Shown in pieces: positions 18,116 through 26,744 of a DNA stretch of 41,205 nucleotides (positions within the stretch are counted from its first letter, which is position 1; every line of letters starts with the position of its first letter). The stretch is from NCBI GenBank assembly GCA_945900455.1, contig CAMDJH010000018.1:1-41205 (forward strand), read 5' to 3'. The notes beneath the pieces were generated by a model, which saw only the letters and a program-made list of their open reading frames with translations, was not told the DNA's origin and made no database searches. The position numbers and the translations under genes are program-made. Origin of the DNA: Akkermansia muciniphila. GTDB taxonomy: Bacteria > Verrucomicrobiota > Verrucomicrobiia > Limisphaerales > UBA9464.

Positions 18116-18864
18116 ACGTGATCTTGGCACTCATTCGGCGGGAACTGGGCGGTTACTTCAAGTCACTCATCGGATACGTGGTCATCGCCGCTGTGCTTTT
18201 TTTGTTCGGATTCAGCTTTGTCGACATGCTCGACAAGCTGAACGGAATTCCGCAAGACGCACCCGTGACGGAGCAATTTTATGCCACGGTGTACTTTTGG
18301 GTGATTCTGCTGATCACCGCTCCGATGATCACCATGAGAGCGTTTGCGCTGGAAAAATCGACCGGAACCTATGAATCTTTAATGACTGCTCCCGTCGGCG
18401 ACTGGCAGGTGGTTCTGGCCAAATTCGGCGGCACGCTTGCCTTCTTCGCCCTGGTCTGGTTGCCGCTCCTTGGCTGCCTTTTCATCATTCGCCACTTCAC
18501 GGGCGATCCCGCGACACTCGACCCACGGGTCACCGCCGGAACCTTTTTCGGTATTCTGCTTATTGGGTCGCTCTACATGGCCATGGGTTGCTTCGCAAGT
18601 TCCCTGACCCGAAGCCAGATCATTGCCGCCATGTTCAGCTTCCTCCTTGGAGTCGGCCTCTTCGTTCTCAGCCTCCGATCCGTGGCACTCTCGTCCTCGG
18701 AAAGTGGATGGGGTGCCGTGCTGGATCATATATCCGTCATGAGGCATTTGTTCGATTTTTCCCGAGGAATCATCGACACCCGTCAGGTCGTGTTCTACCT
18801 CACGGCGACCGCTTTTTTTCTCTACTTGACTCAACGGGTGGTCGAAAGCCGCCGTTGGAAATAA
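18112..18864 (+). CDS. ABC-2 permease, GldF-like
   Basis: A 250-residue integral membrane protein with about six helices. It starts MNVILALIRRELGGYFKSLIGYVV, the usual N-terminus of GldF/NosY-like permeases, followed by VIAAVLFLFGFSF, an extracytoplasmic loop and then ITAPMITMRAFALEKSTGTYESLMTAPV, the conserved cytoplasmic coupling segment. The ATG overlaps the GldA stop by four bases. It should dimerise and work with the ATPase at 17147-18115; the next gene starts 4 bases after its stop. Confidence 0.92.
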   Translation: MNVILALIRRELGGYFKSLIGYVVIAAVLFLFGFSFVDMLDKLNGIPQDAPVTEQFYATVYFWVILLITAPMITMRAFALEKSTGTYESLMTAPVGDWQVVLAKFGGTLAFFALVWLPLLGCLFIIRHFTGDPATLDPRVTAGTFFGILLIGSLYMAMGCFASSLTRSQIIAAMFSFLLGVGLFVLSLRSVALSSSESGWGAVLDHISVMRHLFDFSRGIIDTRQVVFYLTATAFFLYLTQRVVESRRWK

Positions 18865-18868
18865 TTCC

Positions 18869-20368
18869 GTGGACGATTTCTCCCCCCCCAGTTTTCCCTC
18901 CGGACGCCGCCTTGGTATCGCGGTCCACGTGGCCATCGCTGCCAGTCTGCTCCTGGCAATTCTGGTTATGCTCAATTACTTGTCGGCTCGTCACCCCGTG
19001 CGCAAAGATCTCACTTCCGGCGATCGATTTGTTCTCAGTCCGTTGACGATTCAGGTCCTCCAAAATCTGACCAATCAGGTCCGCATCACCGTACTTTATG
19101 ACTCGGAAGTTGGACTCTTCAGTCACGTCGATGCAATGCTCCAAGGCTACCGGGGCCTGTCTTCCAAAATCACCCTCGACGTCGTTGACTACAGTCTCGC
19201 ACCGGGACGGGCCATTCAGATTCGCGACCGATACAATCTGGGGCGAGACGACAAGGACCTAGTGATTTTCGAGGCGGGAAAAGAAACCCGCTTTGTCCGC
19301 AGCTCCGAACTCTCCGTCTACGACGCGGATGTCAATCGCATGTTACAAGGCGGTAGTCGGGAAGTCCGTCGTTCTGCATTCAAGGGCGAGGCTCTCTTTA
19401 CCGCCGCGATTCTAACCGTCAGCCAAGCCATCCGCCCGCGGGTCTGCTACCTGCAGGGGCACGGGGAACACGATCCACAAAGCAGTGATCAAAACGGTTA
19501 CCGCAAATTCATCGATCTCCTCGCTGAAAGGAACGTGACCGTGGACCCCCTCACTTTGGGTGCAACGCGGGAGTCGCTGCCTTCCGATTGTGAACTCCTT
19601 GTGATCGCCGGGGCAAACCGCCCCCTGGAGGCCAACACACTGCAAAAACTTGGAGCCTTCCTCGATCAAGGCGGCCGTTTGCTCGTGCTGATGAACGTCG
19701 AGAGCCTTGCCATCGCCACGGGATTGGAAGAATTTCTCATCCGTTGGGGTATCGCCGTCCGGCCCAGTGTCGTGGCGGATGGGCAACAGACCACCGGCGG
19801 CTCGGATGTTCTCGTTGGAGAGTTCGGAGCACATCCCGTCGTGAACCCTTTGGCCCACGGGCATCACAAGGTTCAACTCCTACTGCCTCGAACGGTGGGC
19901 AAGATCCCCGAAAAATTCATGCCCGCCGACCCGCCCAAGGTGGAGCAGCTCCTCTTCACCAGTGATGCCGGTCAAACCAAATCCAGGATTCGCGACGGCA
20001 GCGCGTACTTCGATTCCCGGATCGACATTCAGGGGCAGAAGATCCCAATGGCCGCCGCGGCTGAAAAAGGCGGCCTGGCCGGCGTGACCGCCAACCGCGG
20101 TGCGACCCGCATCGTGGTCGTCGGAGACTCATTCTGTTTCGGAAACCAATTGATCGAGAGCGCATCGAATCGGGACTTCGCCGGCTTGGCCGTGAACTGG
20201 CTTCTCGACCGCCAGCAATTCCTTGCCATTGGACCAAAACCTATCCACGAATACACCCTTCGATTGACCCCAATTCAGCTCACCATCCTGCGCTGGCTTT
20301 TTCTCATGGTTCTTCCCGGATCCGTACTCCTCCTGGGTTTTGTCGTGTGGCTCCGGCGACGCGCATGA
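18869..20368 (+). CDS. GldG-like ABC auxiliary protein
   Basis: A 499-residue protein anchored at both ends: one helix near residues 15-38 (IAVHVAIAASLLLAILVMLNYL) and one near the C-terminus (ILRWLFLMVLPGSVLLLGFVVWLRRRA). The large extracytoplasmic part begins DLTSGDRFVLSPLTIQVLQNL and continues with ITVLYDSE, GHGEHDP and later ADGQQTTGGSDVLVGEFGAHPV and RIVVVGDSFCFGN. This is the ABC_transp_aux/GldG plan, a degenerate glutamine-amidotransferase-like fold with no catalytic residues known. The start is a GTG at 18869, four bases after the permease stop, so the three proteins form one complex. Confidence 0.88.
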   Translation: MDDFSPPSFPSGRRLGIAVHVAIAASLLLAILVMLNYLSARHPVRKDLTSGDRFVLSPLTIQVLQNLTNQVRITVLYDSEVGLFSHVDAMLQGYRGLSSKITLDVVDYSLAPGRAIQIRDRYNLGRDDKDLVIFEAGKETRFVRSSELSVYDADVNRMLQGGSREVRRSAFKGEALFTAAILTVSQAIRPRVCYLQGHGEHDPQSSDQNGYRKFIDLLAERNVTVDPLTLGATRESLPSDCELLVIAGANRPLEANTLQKLGAFLDQGGRLLVLMNVESLAIATGLEEFLIRWGIAVRPSVVADGQQTTGGSDVLVGEFGAHPVVNPLAHGHHKVQLLLPRTVGKIPEKFMPADPPKVEQLLFTSDAGQTKSRIRDGSAYFDSRIDIQGQKIPMAAAAEKGGLAGVTANRGATRIVVVGDSFCFGNQLIESASNRDFAGLAVNWLLDRQQFLAIGPKPIHEYTLRLTPIQLTILRWLFLMVLPGSVLLLGFVVWLRRRA

Positions 20369-20393
20369 GCCCGGATGACCGTCGTCCTCCCGT

Positions 20394-22187
20394 ATGAATT
20401 CTCGCCACACCTGGATTCTCCTGCTCGTTGCCATCGCCCTGGCCGGCTATGTGCGATTCGTCGAGCATCGCGGCCCGATCCGGATCCGCGCGACGGATGG
20501 CGGCCACGCGGCATTCCGTCCGCTCGACCTTGCCAGCGTGCGTTCACTGGAATTGCAACGCAGCAATCAGGTCATGAGAGTCGAACGGGACGGCAAGGGT
20601 TGGTGGCTCAAATACCCCGTCTCCCAGCCCGCCCAGAACGTAGGCATCGACCGAATTATCGACGTCCTCAAAAAGCTGGAACCGATCGCATTTATCAGTT
20701 CCGCAGAGTTTGCGGCCCAACCGGGCGGTCTCGCCGCCTTCGGCCTGCAACCTCCCCAGGCCCTATTGACGATCGAATCCGTAACGGATCGCACTCTTCT
20801 GAATCTCGGAAGCCGGTCGCCCGTGGGAAATCGTTTCTATTTCCAACGGGTCGGATCCGATGGCTTGTTCGTCGCCGATACCGCACTACTGGATGCCCTG
20901 CCCGCCAACGCGAATGAATGGCGGGATCGCTCTCTTCTCAGCCTTCGGGATTCCCAAGTGAACCGCATCGAAATTCGCGGTCAAACCGATCTAAAGGCCG
21001 AACGGGATCCGCTCACCGGAGTCTGGCGACTGACCCGTCCGCTGGCTGCCCGAGCCGATGGCGCCCGCCTGGAACTGCTGCTCAATGAATTGAAAAATGC
21101 CAGAATTACCGAGTTTGTAACCGATGCACCCACGGTTGACGCCGCTACGTTCGGTCTGCAGCCGCCCGCCATCGAATTTGCCGCGGGCGAGGGGAGTGAG
21201 GATCTGGTGCGGCTTCAAATTGGACGTTCACCCACGAATCAGCCGTCCTGGCGGTACGTCCGGAATCTGCTCCGAACGAATGTATATTTGGTTCCAGCCA
21301 ATTCACTCACAGCCTTGGAGGCACCACTGTCAGCGTTCCGCGATCGACAGCTGACGCCTTCACTCGACGACGCCGCCTACATTCATTTCCGGTTTGGCAG
21401 CAACGAGACGGCTCTCGAACTCGAGGGGACCAATTGGTGGATTCAGGTGCCTAGGAGATTTCCGGCCGATCCCCGTGGAATTGACCACCTGCTTACAGAA
21501 TTGGCATCCATCGAAATCATCGAATTTCCCGCAGACGTCGTGACGGATCTCGCAAGATTCGGTTTAGCGGAACCGACCCGCGAATTCAGCCTGGGAAAAC
21601 GGGTCACCAACCGGGTCGCATCCGTCACCAACCAACCCATCGTCAAAATCCAGTTTGGCCATCCCCTTACGAATAACCCTGCCCTTCTGTACGTACGTCG
21701 TTCAGACGAGCCCGGAGTCTACGCGGTCCCAAAGATTGATTTTCGACTCCCCGAAACCGCAAACCAACTTCGTGACTGGCATTTTATCCCCACCAACGTC
21801 GTGGAAATTCACGTGCAGCGCGCCGGACGCACTCGGTTGTTTCAGAGATCGATTGAAGGCAGCTGGGAGACAGGCGAACCCAGCCTTCCGTCGGATTCTT
21901 TTGATGAGCTGCTCCATCGCCTCAGTGACTGGAATTCGGTCCGATTTGCCATTCGCGACGAGGCTGCATTTCTGAAGGCATACAAATTTTCCGATCGTAG
22001 CCATGAGATATCCCTCGTATTCCGCGAACGGTCCGGGCCCCTGCAACGATGGCGGCTGCGATTCGGCGCAGACCTCGGCACAGACGTTGTCGTGCTGGCG
22101 AACTTCGACGATGATCCGATCGCCATCCATTTAAAGCTGCCCCGGACCCTTTACGAGAATCTTTACCATCTCCTGCCCGTGCGCTGA
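20394..22187 (+). CDS. DUF4340 repeat protein, single-pass
   Basis: A 597-residue protein with an N-terminal helix (TWILLLVAIALAGYVRFVE) and a long extracytoplasmic part built from DUF4340-type repeats. Each has a WWL/VWRLTRPL/WWIQVP strand, a helix ending LDELLxxL(K/T)xxxI and the mark FGLQPP or FGLAEP (near residues 120, 260 and 395), followed by a strand on ligand-binding-like sheets. It often follows GldG genes in this phylum and starts 25 bases after GldG here. It probably forms the outer part of the same complex. Function unknown. Confidence 0.86.
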   Translation: MNSRHTWILLLVAIALAGYVRFVEHRGPIRIRATDGGHAAFRPLDLASVRSLELQRSNQVMRVERDGKGWWLKYPVSQPAQNVGIDRIIDVLKKLEPIAFISSAEFAAQPGGLAAFGLQPPQALLTIESVTDRTLLNLGSRSPVGNRFYFQRVGSDGLFVADTALLDALPANANEWRDRSLLSLRDSQVNRIEIRGQTDLKAERDPLTGVWRLTRPLAARADGARLELLLNELKNARITEFVTDAPTVDAATFGLQPPAIEFAAGEGSEDLVRLQIGRSPTNQPSWRYVRNLLRTNVYLVPANSLTALEAPLSAFRDRQLTPSLDDAAYIHFRFGSNETALELEGTNWWIQVPRRFPADPRGIDHLLTELASIEIIEFPADVVTDLARFGLAEPTREFSLGKRVTNRVASVTNQPIVKIQFGHPLTNNPALLYVRRSDEPGVYAVPKIDFRLPETANQLRDWHFIPTNVVEIHVQRAGRTRLFQRSIEGSWETGEPSLPSDSFDELLHRLSDWNSVRFAIRDEAAFLKAYKFSDRSHEISLVFRERSGPLQRWRLRFGADLGTDVVVLANFDDDPIAIHLKLPRTLYENLYHLLPVR

Positions 22188-22255
22188 CCGAATTCAACGC
22201 GGCCTCGAACTCGGCCTTTCCAGTGCAATAGAATTTTGCCACCCTTCGCCAGGTC

Positions 22256-22804
22256 ATGTCCGTTTTTCGCAAAAAACAACGCATGATGGTGCTCTCCGCC
22301 ATCGCGGGCGGCGTCATTTACGCAAACATTTCCGTTCTCCTGCGCAGCGTCGCCCCGGGGATGCCCGTCAAACTCCCTTTGCCTCCGGAGGTGATCAGTA
22401 CCTTTCAACTGTTCGGAATGTTTGCGACCTTTTCCGCAACGAACAGCCAGTTCACACTTTGGGGACTGCCGAAGGGCGCTGCCCTGAGCCCCACCAACTG
22501 GATTCCACTTCCGACCGATGAGCTCGTCCCGCACAAGAAAGGAGATCAATTCATGCGCTTGCGAGCCACCAAGCACGCGTCCAGTGTGAACCCGAAGATT
22601 CACATCGATGCGATGATGAACCTCGGAGAAAAAGTCTGGCGCCACCACAATCGCCACCACCCGGATCGACCTATTTCTCGCGTCGGCCTCCAGCTCGATT
22701 CCTGGCCATCAAGCCCGCATGGGTGGGATACCCTTCGCAACGACCCGACTGCCACAAAGACTCTTGAGTCGATCTTTTGGGAGGACCTCCTTCTCACCCG
22801 ATGA
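22256..22804 (+). CDS. Exported companion of HTTM protein, copy 2
   Basis: A 182-residue protein, paralogue of that at 15225-15755 (same order of FGMF 53-56, LWG 68-70, LPxDE 85-89, HNxxHPDxP 131-139). An N-terminal hydrophobic stretch (about 10-32) would anchor it in the inner membrane. The stop TGA overlaps the ATG of the following HTTM gene. It starts 69 bases after the DUF4340 gene on the same strand, so it may be transcribed with the GldA-like operon. No known domain is recognised. The overall identity to copy 1 is low to moderate, so the duplication is old or the copies were acquired separately. Confidence 0.75.
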   Translation: MSVFRKKQRMMVLSAIAGGVIYANISVLLRSVAPGMPVKLPLPPEVISTFQLFGMFATFSATNSQFTLWGLPKGAALSPTNWIPLPTDELVPHKKGDQFMRLRATKHASSVNPKIHIDAMMNLGEKVWRHHNRHHPDRPISRVGLQLDSWPSSPHGWDTLRNDPTATKTLESIFWEDLLLTR

Positions 22805-23772
22805 CTCCGACCAAAATGCCTTCTGGCAGCGACCCTGCCAAGACCGCCGCGACTGCTCACACTTTGGGCGGGGCGGGTTTTTTCCAGAAATGGACGACGC
22901 ATTGGAATGAGTTTTGGTTTGCCAGAGACTCCGGCTACGCCTTTGCCCTGTTCCGAATCCTTTTCGGCCTATACATACTGGCTTATTTCCTAATAAGCTT
23001 TGCAGGTTCGGTCACCTTGGAGTTTTCCAATCAGGGAATCTACAGCCCATTCCGCATTCCCGACATAGCACTTCCTCCCGTGGCGGCCGGGATCTTGTTC
23101 TGGTTTTTTATCATCCTCGTCACCTCGTTCACGGTCGGATTCATGACCCGGATCGTGACCCCGATGATTCTGACTCTTTTTCTCTACTACTACTTCCTGA
23201 GCACCGGTGTAAGAGATTGCGCCTACGACCGACTCACCATTCTCTTCCTCGGCACGTCGTGCCTCGCCGACCTGGACCGAGTGTGGTCCATAACCGCTTT
23301 GACTCGGCCTCCGGGGGCTCGCAATGTCCGAGTTTGGCGCTGGGGTGCACGATTGATCACCCTGCAAATTATGTTCCTCTACGGCGGGGCTGCCGTATTT
23401 AAGATGGTCGATCCGGCATGGCGCGAAGCGGGAATGATGAAGTACACATTTTGTAATATGTGGGCAACGCCACCCGCGTTCTGGTTTGCGCGTATCCCCC
23501 TCCCCCCGTGGGTCCATCTCGCCATGACAATTTCTGTCGTAATCTTCGAATTCTGGCTCCCATTTGCCTTTGCCATCCGCCGCTTCCGACTCTGGGCTGC
23601 CATCTCGGCCGCCCTGTTTCATCTTCAGATTGCCGTATTGCTAAACGTTCCGGAATTCCTGGTGTGCGTGACAACGTACCCCCTGTTCTTCACAGGCGAG
23701 GAGGTTCGCAGTGCCGTTGCTAAAATCCTTGGATGGGGAAGAAAATCTTCATCCCTGGAACCCTCCCGCTGA
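22801..23772 (+). CDS. HTTM / VKGC-like polytopic membrane protein, copy 2
   Basis: A 323-residue protein with about seven or more helices after a 35-residue polar start. Blocks shared with the protein at 14299-15228: FRILFGLYIL, MTRIVTPMIL, LADLDRVWSIT, FLYGGAAVFKMVDPAWREA, WATPPAFWF / WATPVGYWI and ISAALFHLQIAV / VVGALFHIGIAV. K201 sits at the position of the human carboxylase catalytic Lys218; Tyr142 sits where the human enzyme has His160 (recalled alignment). The ATG at 22801 overlaps the companion stop (ATGA). Likely an enzyme of a membrane-bound or quinone-like substrate, but the activity is unknown. Confidence 0.8.
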   Translation: MTPTKMPSGSDPAKTAATAHTLGGAGFFQKWTTHWNEFWFARDSGYAFALFRILFGLYILAYFLISFAGSVTLEFSNQGIYSPFRIPDIALPPVAAGILFWFFIILVTSFTVGFMTRIVTPMILTLFLYYYFLSTGVRDCAYDRLTILFLGTSCLADLDRVWSITALTRPPGARNVRVWRWGARLITLQIMFLYGGAAVFKMVDPAWREAGMMKYTFCNMWATPPAFWFARIPLPPWVHLAMTISVVIFEFWLPFAFAIRRFRLWAAISAALFHLQIAVLLNVPEFLVCVTTYPLFFTGEEVRSAVAKILGWGRKSSSLEPSR

Positions 23773-23880
23773 CCGAAGACCCGATGCGGCCGCAATGGAC
23801 AGGGCTTCAATTCTTCGACGCAACAGATTGACACAGAGCCTAGTCTTGGATATCGATTCCCCTGGTTGTCTGGCGGGACC

Positions 23881-24504
23881 ATGATATCCGTTCTCAATCA
23901 ACAGGTGCTCGTTTTGAACCGCCTTTGGCAGGCGGTGAACGTCTGTTCTGTCCGTCGCGCGCTCTCCCTGCTCTTCGAAGGTCACGCCCAGGTTGTCTTT
24001 TCACCGGGGGACGGAGAGTTCAAGATTTTTGATTTTCACCAGTGGCGAGACTTTTCCACCCGGAATCCCGGTGATGAAGAAAAAATACGGACGGTTTCCC
24101 TCCGCCTCCGTATCCCTCGAGTGATCCTCTTGGCCGTGTTCGACCGCCTTCCAAAAAAGGAAGTCAAATTCACCCGGCACAACATTTTTGAGCGCGACCA
24201 AAACACCTGCCAATACTGCGGCCGGACGCTCGATCGGAAAGATCTAAATCTCGATCATGTTCAACCCCGGGACCGCGGCGGTCCGACCTCTTGGGAAAAC
24301 ATTGTTTGCTCGTGTATCCCGTGCAACACCCGAAAGGCAAATCGCACACCTGCGGAAGCAAGTCTGCGTCTCATCCGCAAACCGAAACGACCGAAGTGGC
24401 GGCCGTTCGTGCAGATCAACCTCGGCGTGCCCTTGCACGACAGTTGGCGGCATTTCATCGACCTCGCGTACTGGAACGTCGAGCTGGGTGAAGAAGTTGG
24501 ATAA
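23881..24504 (+). CDS. HNH endonuclease-like protein
   Basis: A 207-residue protein. The N-terminal half opens VLVLNRLWQAVNVCSVRRALSLLFEGHAQVV, a block shared by many cyanobacterial and PVC-group HNH proteins. The HNH domain carries CQYC (110-113), LDHVQPRDRGG with H126, WENIV with N140, and CIPC (145-148), so both zinc Cys pairs and the catalytic His are present. It is presumably a nuclease, perhaps in DNA repair or recombination. Stand-alone, with no methylase or phage gene nearby. The ATG at 23881 is preferred to one five codons upstream because it fits the family start. Confidence 0.88.
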   Translation: MISVLNQQVLVLNRLWQAVNVCSVRRALSLLFEGHAQVVFSPGDGEFKIFDFHQWRDFSTRNPGDEEKIRTVSLRLRIPRVILLAVFDRLPKKEVKFTRHNIFERDQNTCQYCGRTLDRKDLNLDHVQPRDRGGPTSWENIVCSCIPCNTRKANRTPAEASLRLIRKPKRPKWRPFVQINLGVPLHDSWRHFIDLAYWNVELGEEVG

Positions 24505-24560
24505 GCCCGGGTTGCCAACACCCCGTGCCCCTCGCTCTCCATGAACCGACCGTTGCTTCG

Positions 24561-24591
24561 CCCTCTCCGCCACTCCGAGTGGGGGAGAGGG
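24561..24591. repeat. Near-perfect palindrome, dispersed-repeat type
   Basis: CCCTCTCCGCCACTC, one base, GAGTGGGGGAGAGGG: 15-base arms with one mismatch. It is followed by GTGCCCGAAGGGCGGGTGAGG with a second small hairpin (GCCCGAAGGGC). This resembles the short palindromic spacers found many times per genome in PVC and other bacteria. It lies in the 200-base space between the HNH gene and the metalloprotease gene, where both genes end, so it could also act as a bidirectional terminator-like hairpin. Confidence 0.6.
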
Positions 24592-24705
24592 TGCCCGAAG
24601 GGCGGGTGAGGTGGTGCTTTTCGGTGCATTGTCAGGGAGGTACTTCGATTCCACAACCGTCAGGAGCCCTGAGTCTGCGGGCGCCGAGGACGCCTGCCCA
24701 AGCTG

Positions 24706-25725
24706 TCAGTGACGTCCTAGATCGAGGACGCGGAAGAAAGCATACGGAGCAGTCGTATCGACGTTTGAGTGCCGCTCCGAAGTACTGGTACCCAGGTTCA
24801 TCCAAGGAGCGAGCATCGACGCACGGGATTGAATCTGGAACGGACCGACTCCCCCAATCCAACTCAGGACCAATTTTCCATCGGGCTCGGGAACTGGCAC
24901 CAGCAGGCGAAAGACCGGTTCGGGCAATTTAATCTCGTAGCCAATGTCCTGCAGAATTGCAAAATCCAACTCCGAGAAGGTCCGGCGGACCCCGCTGTTT
25001 TGGAGCATCATTGCAGATTCTTGCCCATGGGAGACGGTCCCTTGCTTCACGTGAGTCAGGTCGGGTGCCAGCGGAACAGGCCCTCCGAAGAAAGCGCTCG
25101 CCGCAGCACCGGTAAACTCTCCGTTTCTCGTGGCTGCCTGAAATGCCGTCACGCTTGCGGAGATACCGAGCAAGTGTCCGATTTCGTGGACCGCGAGCGA
25201 ATAGAAGTCGTTCTGACCAACAAACGGTTCCAGAGTGGACGGGTCATCGTCAAAATAGAAGGGAGTCGCTGTGTCGAACGAAATAGACCCGCCAAGAGAA
25301 TCGAAATTAGTTGTACTGGTCCGGGCAAGAAACATGTTGAAAAATTCGGTGGTAACCGCAGACCACGAGTAGTTGAACTCCGAGTATCCTATGACATTTC
25401 CTGGAAGATCACGTGCCCCAACAAATATCCGGATGGTGCTCTTCGGAAGAATTAGATCCTTCAAGAAAACCATTTCCCCGGTGGAAGGATTCGGGAACGA
25501 CAGAGTCCACGTATCTCCGCCGGCGGGATTGATGGCCGCGAAGTCATCCAATATCCGAGACTCAAAAAGTTCCGCAGCGCGCTCCAAAGTCAGGCGCCGG
25601 TCGGAATGTGCCGCGGAGAAAAAGTTTGCGGTGTCGTACCGGTAGTCGAACTCGATATGGAGCGACCCAAGAGCCGATCCGTGAAGAAAAACAGCCCAGA
25701 ACATCCCTTGAAGAAAGCGAGCCAT
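24706..25725 (-). CDS. Exported zinc metalloprotease-like protein
   Basis: A 339-residue protein. A signal peptide covers about residues 1-20 (MARFLQGMFWAVFLHGSALG). The catalytic part has LAVHEIGHLLGIS, giving zinc ligands H180 and H184 and the base E181, and a downstream SAMMLQNSG that could be the Met-turn. The place of the third metzincin ligand (tenth after the first His) is Ala190, so the third ligand must be elsewhere or this is not a classical metzincin. It resembles the NF038122-type exported metalloproteases. The last about 70 residues (KLVLSWIGGVGPFQIQSRASM... FFRVLD) form a beta-domain seen at the end of many secreted verrucomicrobial proteins. Stand-alone gene; substrate unknown. 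Confidence 0.8.
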   Translation of the reverse strand: MARFLQGMFWAVFLHGSALGSLHIEFDYRYDTANFFSAAHSDRRLTLERAAELFESRILDDFAAINPAGGDTWTLSFPNPSTGEMVFLKDLILPKSTIRIFVGARDLPGNVIGYSEFNYSWSAVTTEFFNMFLARTSTTNFDSLGGSISFDTATPFYFDDDPSTLEPFVGQNDFYSLAVHEIGHLLGISASVTAFQAATRNGEFTGAAASAFFGGPVPLAPDLTHVKQGTVSHGQESAMMLQNSGVRRTFSELDFAILQDIGYEIKLPEPVFRLLVPVPEPDGKLVLSWIGGVGPFQIQSRASMLAPWMNLGTSTSERHSNVDTTAPYAFFRVLDLGRH

Positions 25726-26111
25726 AACGTCAGGTAATAGGCTAACAACGGGCTTCAGTCTGGTGACAATGTGCCTGAAAAGGTTTCGCCATGGCCGATC
25801 TGCGAGAACCCTACTCTATTTCAATTCCAGCAGGTCGTCAATCAGGTCCCCTTCCCCCAAATCCGCGGATAAGGAAGCTGCGAAGAAGAACCGCGGATGA
25901 ACTCGGATGGACGCGGATAGAAATGGCCTGGAATCTGCGTCGATCGGCGTTTATCCGCGGTTCGCACTTCCCTTTCGTCGGTGGCGACGAATTCAATTCT
26001 CATAGCAAGCACTGTCTCCGGGGAAATAGGGCTGCGTGCCCGTGTTCAATACAGCAAAGATAACAACTGAACGCGGAAAAAAGGCACCGTCGAGAGCTTT
26101 TTCTCTCATTT
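25726..26111. other. Intergenic region with a long inverted repeat
   Basis: No convincing gene. It separates the 5' end of the metalloprotease gene from the 3' end of rsmD, both on the minus strand, so the metalloprotease promoter should be here. It holds the inverted repeat described at 25889-25962. Confidence 0.6.
25889..25962. repeat. Long imperfect inverted repeat (CCGCGGAT family)
   Basis: The left arm 25889-25918 begins AACCGCGGATGAACTC; the right arm 25933-25962 ends TTTATCCGCGGTT. Of 30 positions most pair, with a 14-base loop. A further copy of the core ATCCGCGGATAAGG lies at 25861-25874. The core word CGCGGAT repeats three times in the left part. The pattern is that of an intergenic palindromic repeat family rather than a terminator (no T-run). 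Confidence 0.7.
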
Positions 26112-26744
26112 TCAGATTCCTATCCCAGGATCAGGGCTTCCGGTCACCGATCTCTCCGGTTCGCACCGATCCGTACCCTGCAAAAACCGCACGACGGTGT
26201 CCCCATGCTTGAGTAATTTCCGCTCCTGCCATGGCGCCACCAGTTCCAAGGTATCCCGTTTCGTGTGGCCAAGAACAAACAATCCACCGGGAGCGAGCAG
26301 ACGGGGCAGCGCCGGATTGTCCAGCAGTCGCTGCGCGAACGAGGTCGACCGTTGATTCGTGTTTTTCGGACCGTAGGGAGGATCTGCCAGTACCAAGTCA
26401 AACAGGCGCCCCGCCGCCAACATTTGCTGAATTACCGTAAATACATCCTGAACCCGCAGTTCAACCGCATCCCGCGGCAAGCCCGAGGATTCAAGGTTGT
26501 CCCGGTAAAACCGGGCGTGGCGTGCGGACAACTCGACGGAAACCACACTCCGAGCCCCACGGCTCAACGCTTCAAGCCCTAGCGCCCCCGACCCCGCAAA
26601 CAAGTCGAAGATTCGGGCATCGACGACCCGATCTCCCAGGCTGTTAAAAAGCGCACGCTTGACTTTGTCGGGTGTCGGCCGAACACCAATTCCTTCCGGA
26701 ACTTTAAGAAACCGCCGAGCACTGGTCCCACCGCTAATCCGCAT
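26112..26744 (-). CDS. rsmD: 16S rRNA (guanine966-N2)-methyltransferase
   Basis: Methylates G966 of 16S rRNA in the 30S subunit with SAM. The 210-residue protein starts MRISGGTSARRFLKVP, the typical RsmD opening, then PTPDKVKRALFNSL, the SAM site FDLFAGSGALGLEALSRGA, VVSVELS (acidic end of strand 2) and motif IV LADPPYG. The last 20 residues are Pro/Asp-rich. ATG at 26744 is chosen; the frame could open 39 bases upstream at a TTG. No coaD follows, although the two are neighbours in many bacteria. Confidence 0.94.
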   Translation of the reverse strand: MRISGGTSARRFLKVPEGIGVRPTPDKVKRALFNSLGDRVVDARIFDLFAGSGALGLEALSRGARSVVSVELSARHARFYRDNLESSGLPRDAVELRVQDVFTVIQQMLAAGRLFDLVLADPPYGPKNTNQRSTSFAQRLLDNPALPRLLAPGGLFVLGHTKRDTLELVAPWQERKLLKHGDTVVRFLQGTDRCEPERSVTGSPDPGIGI

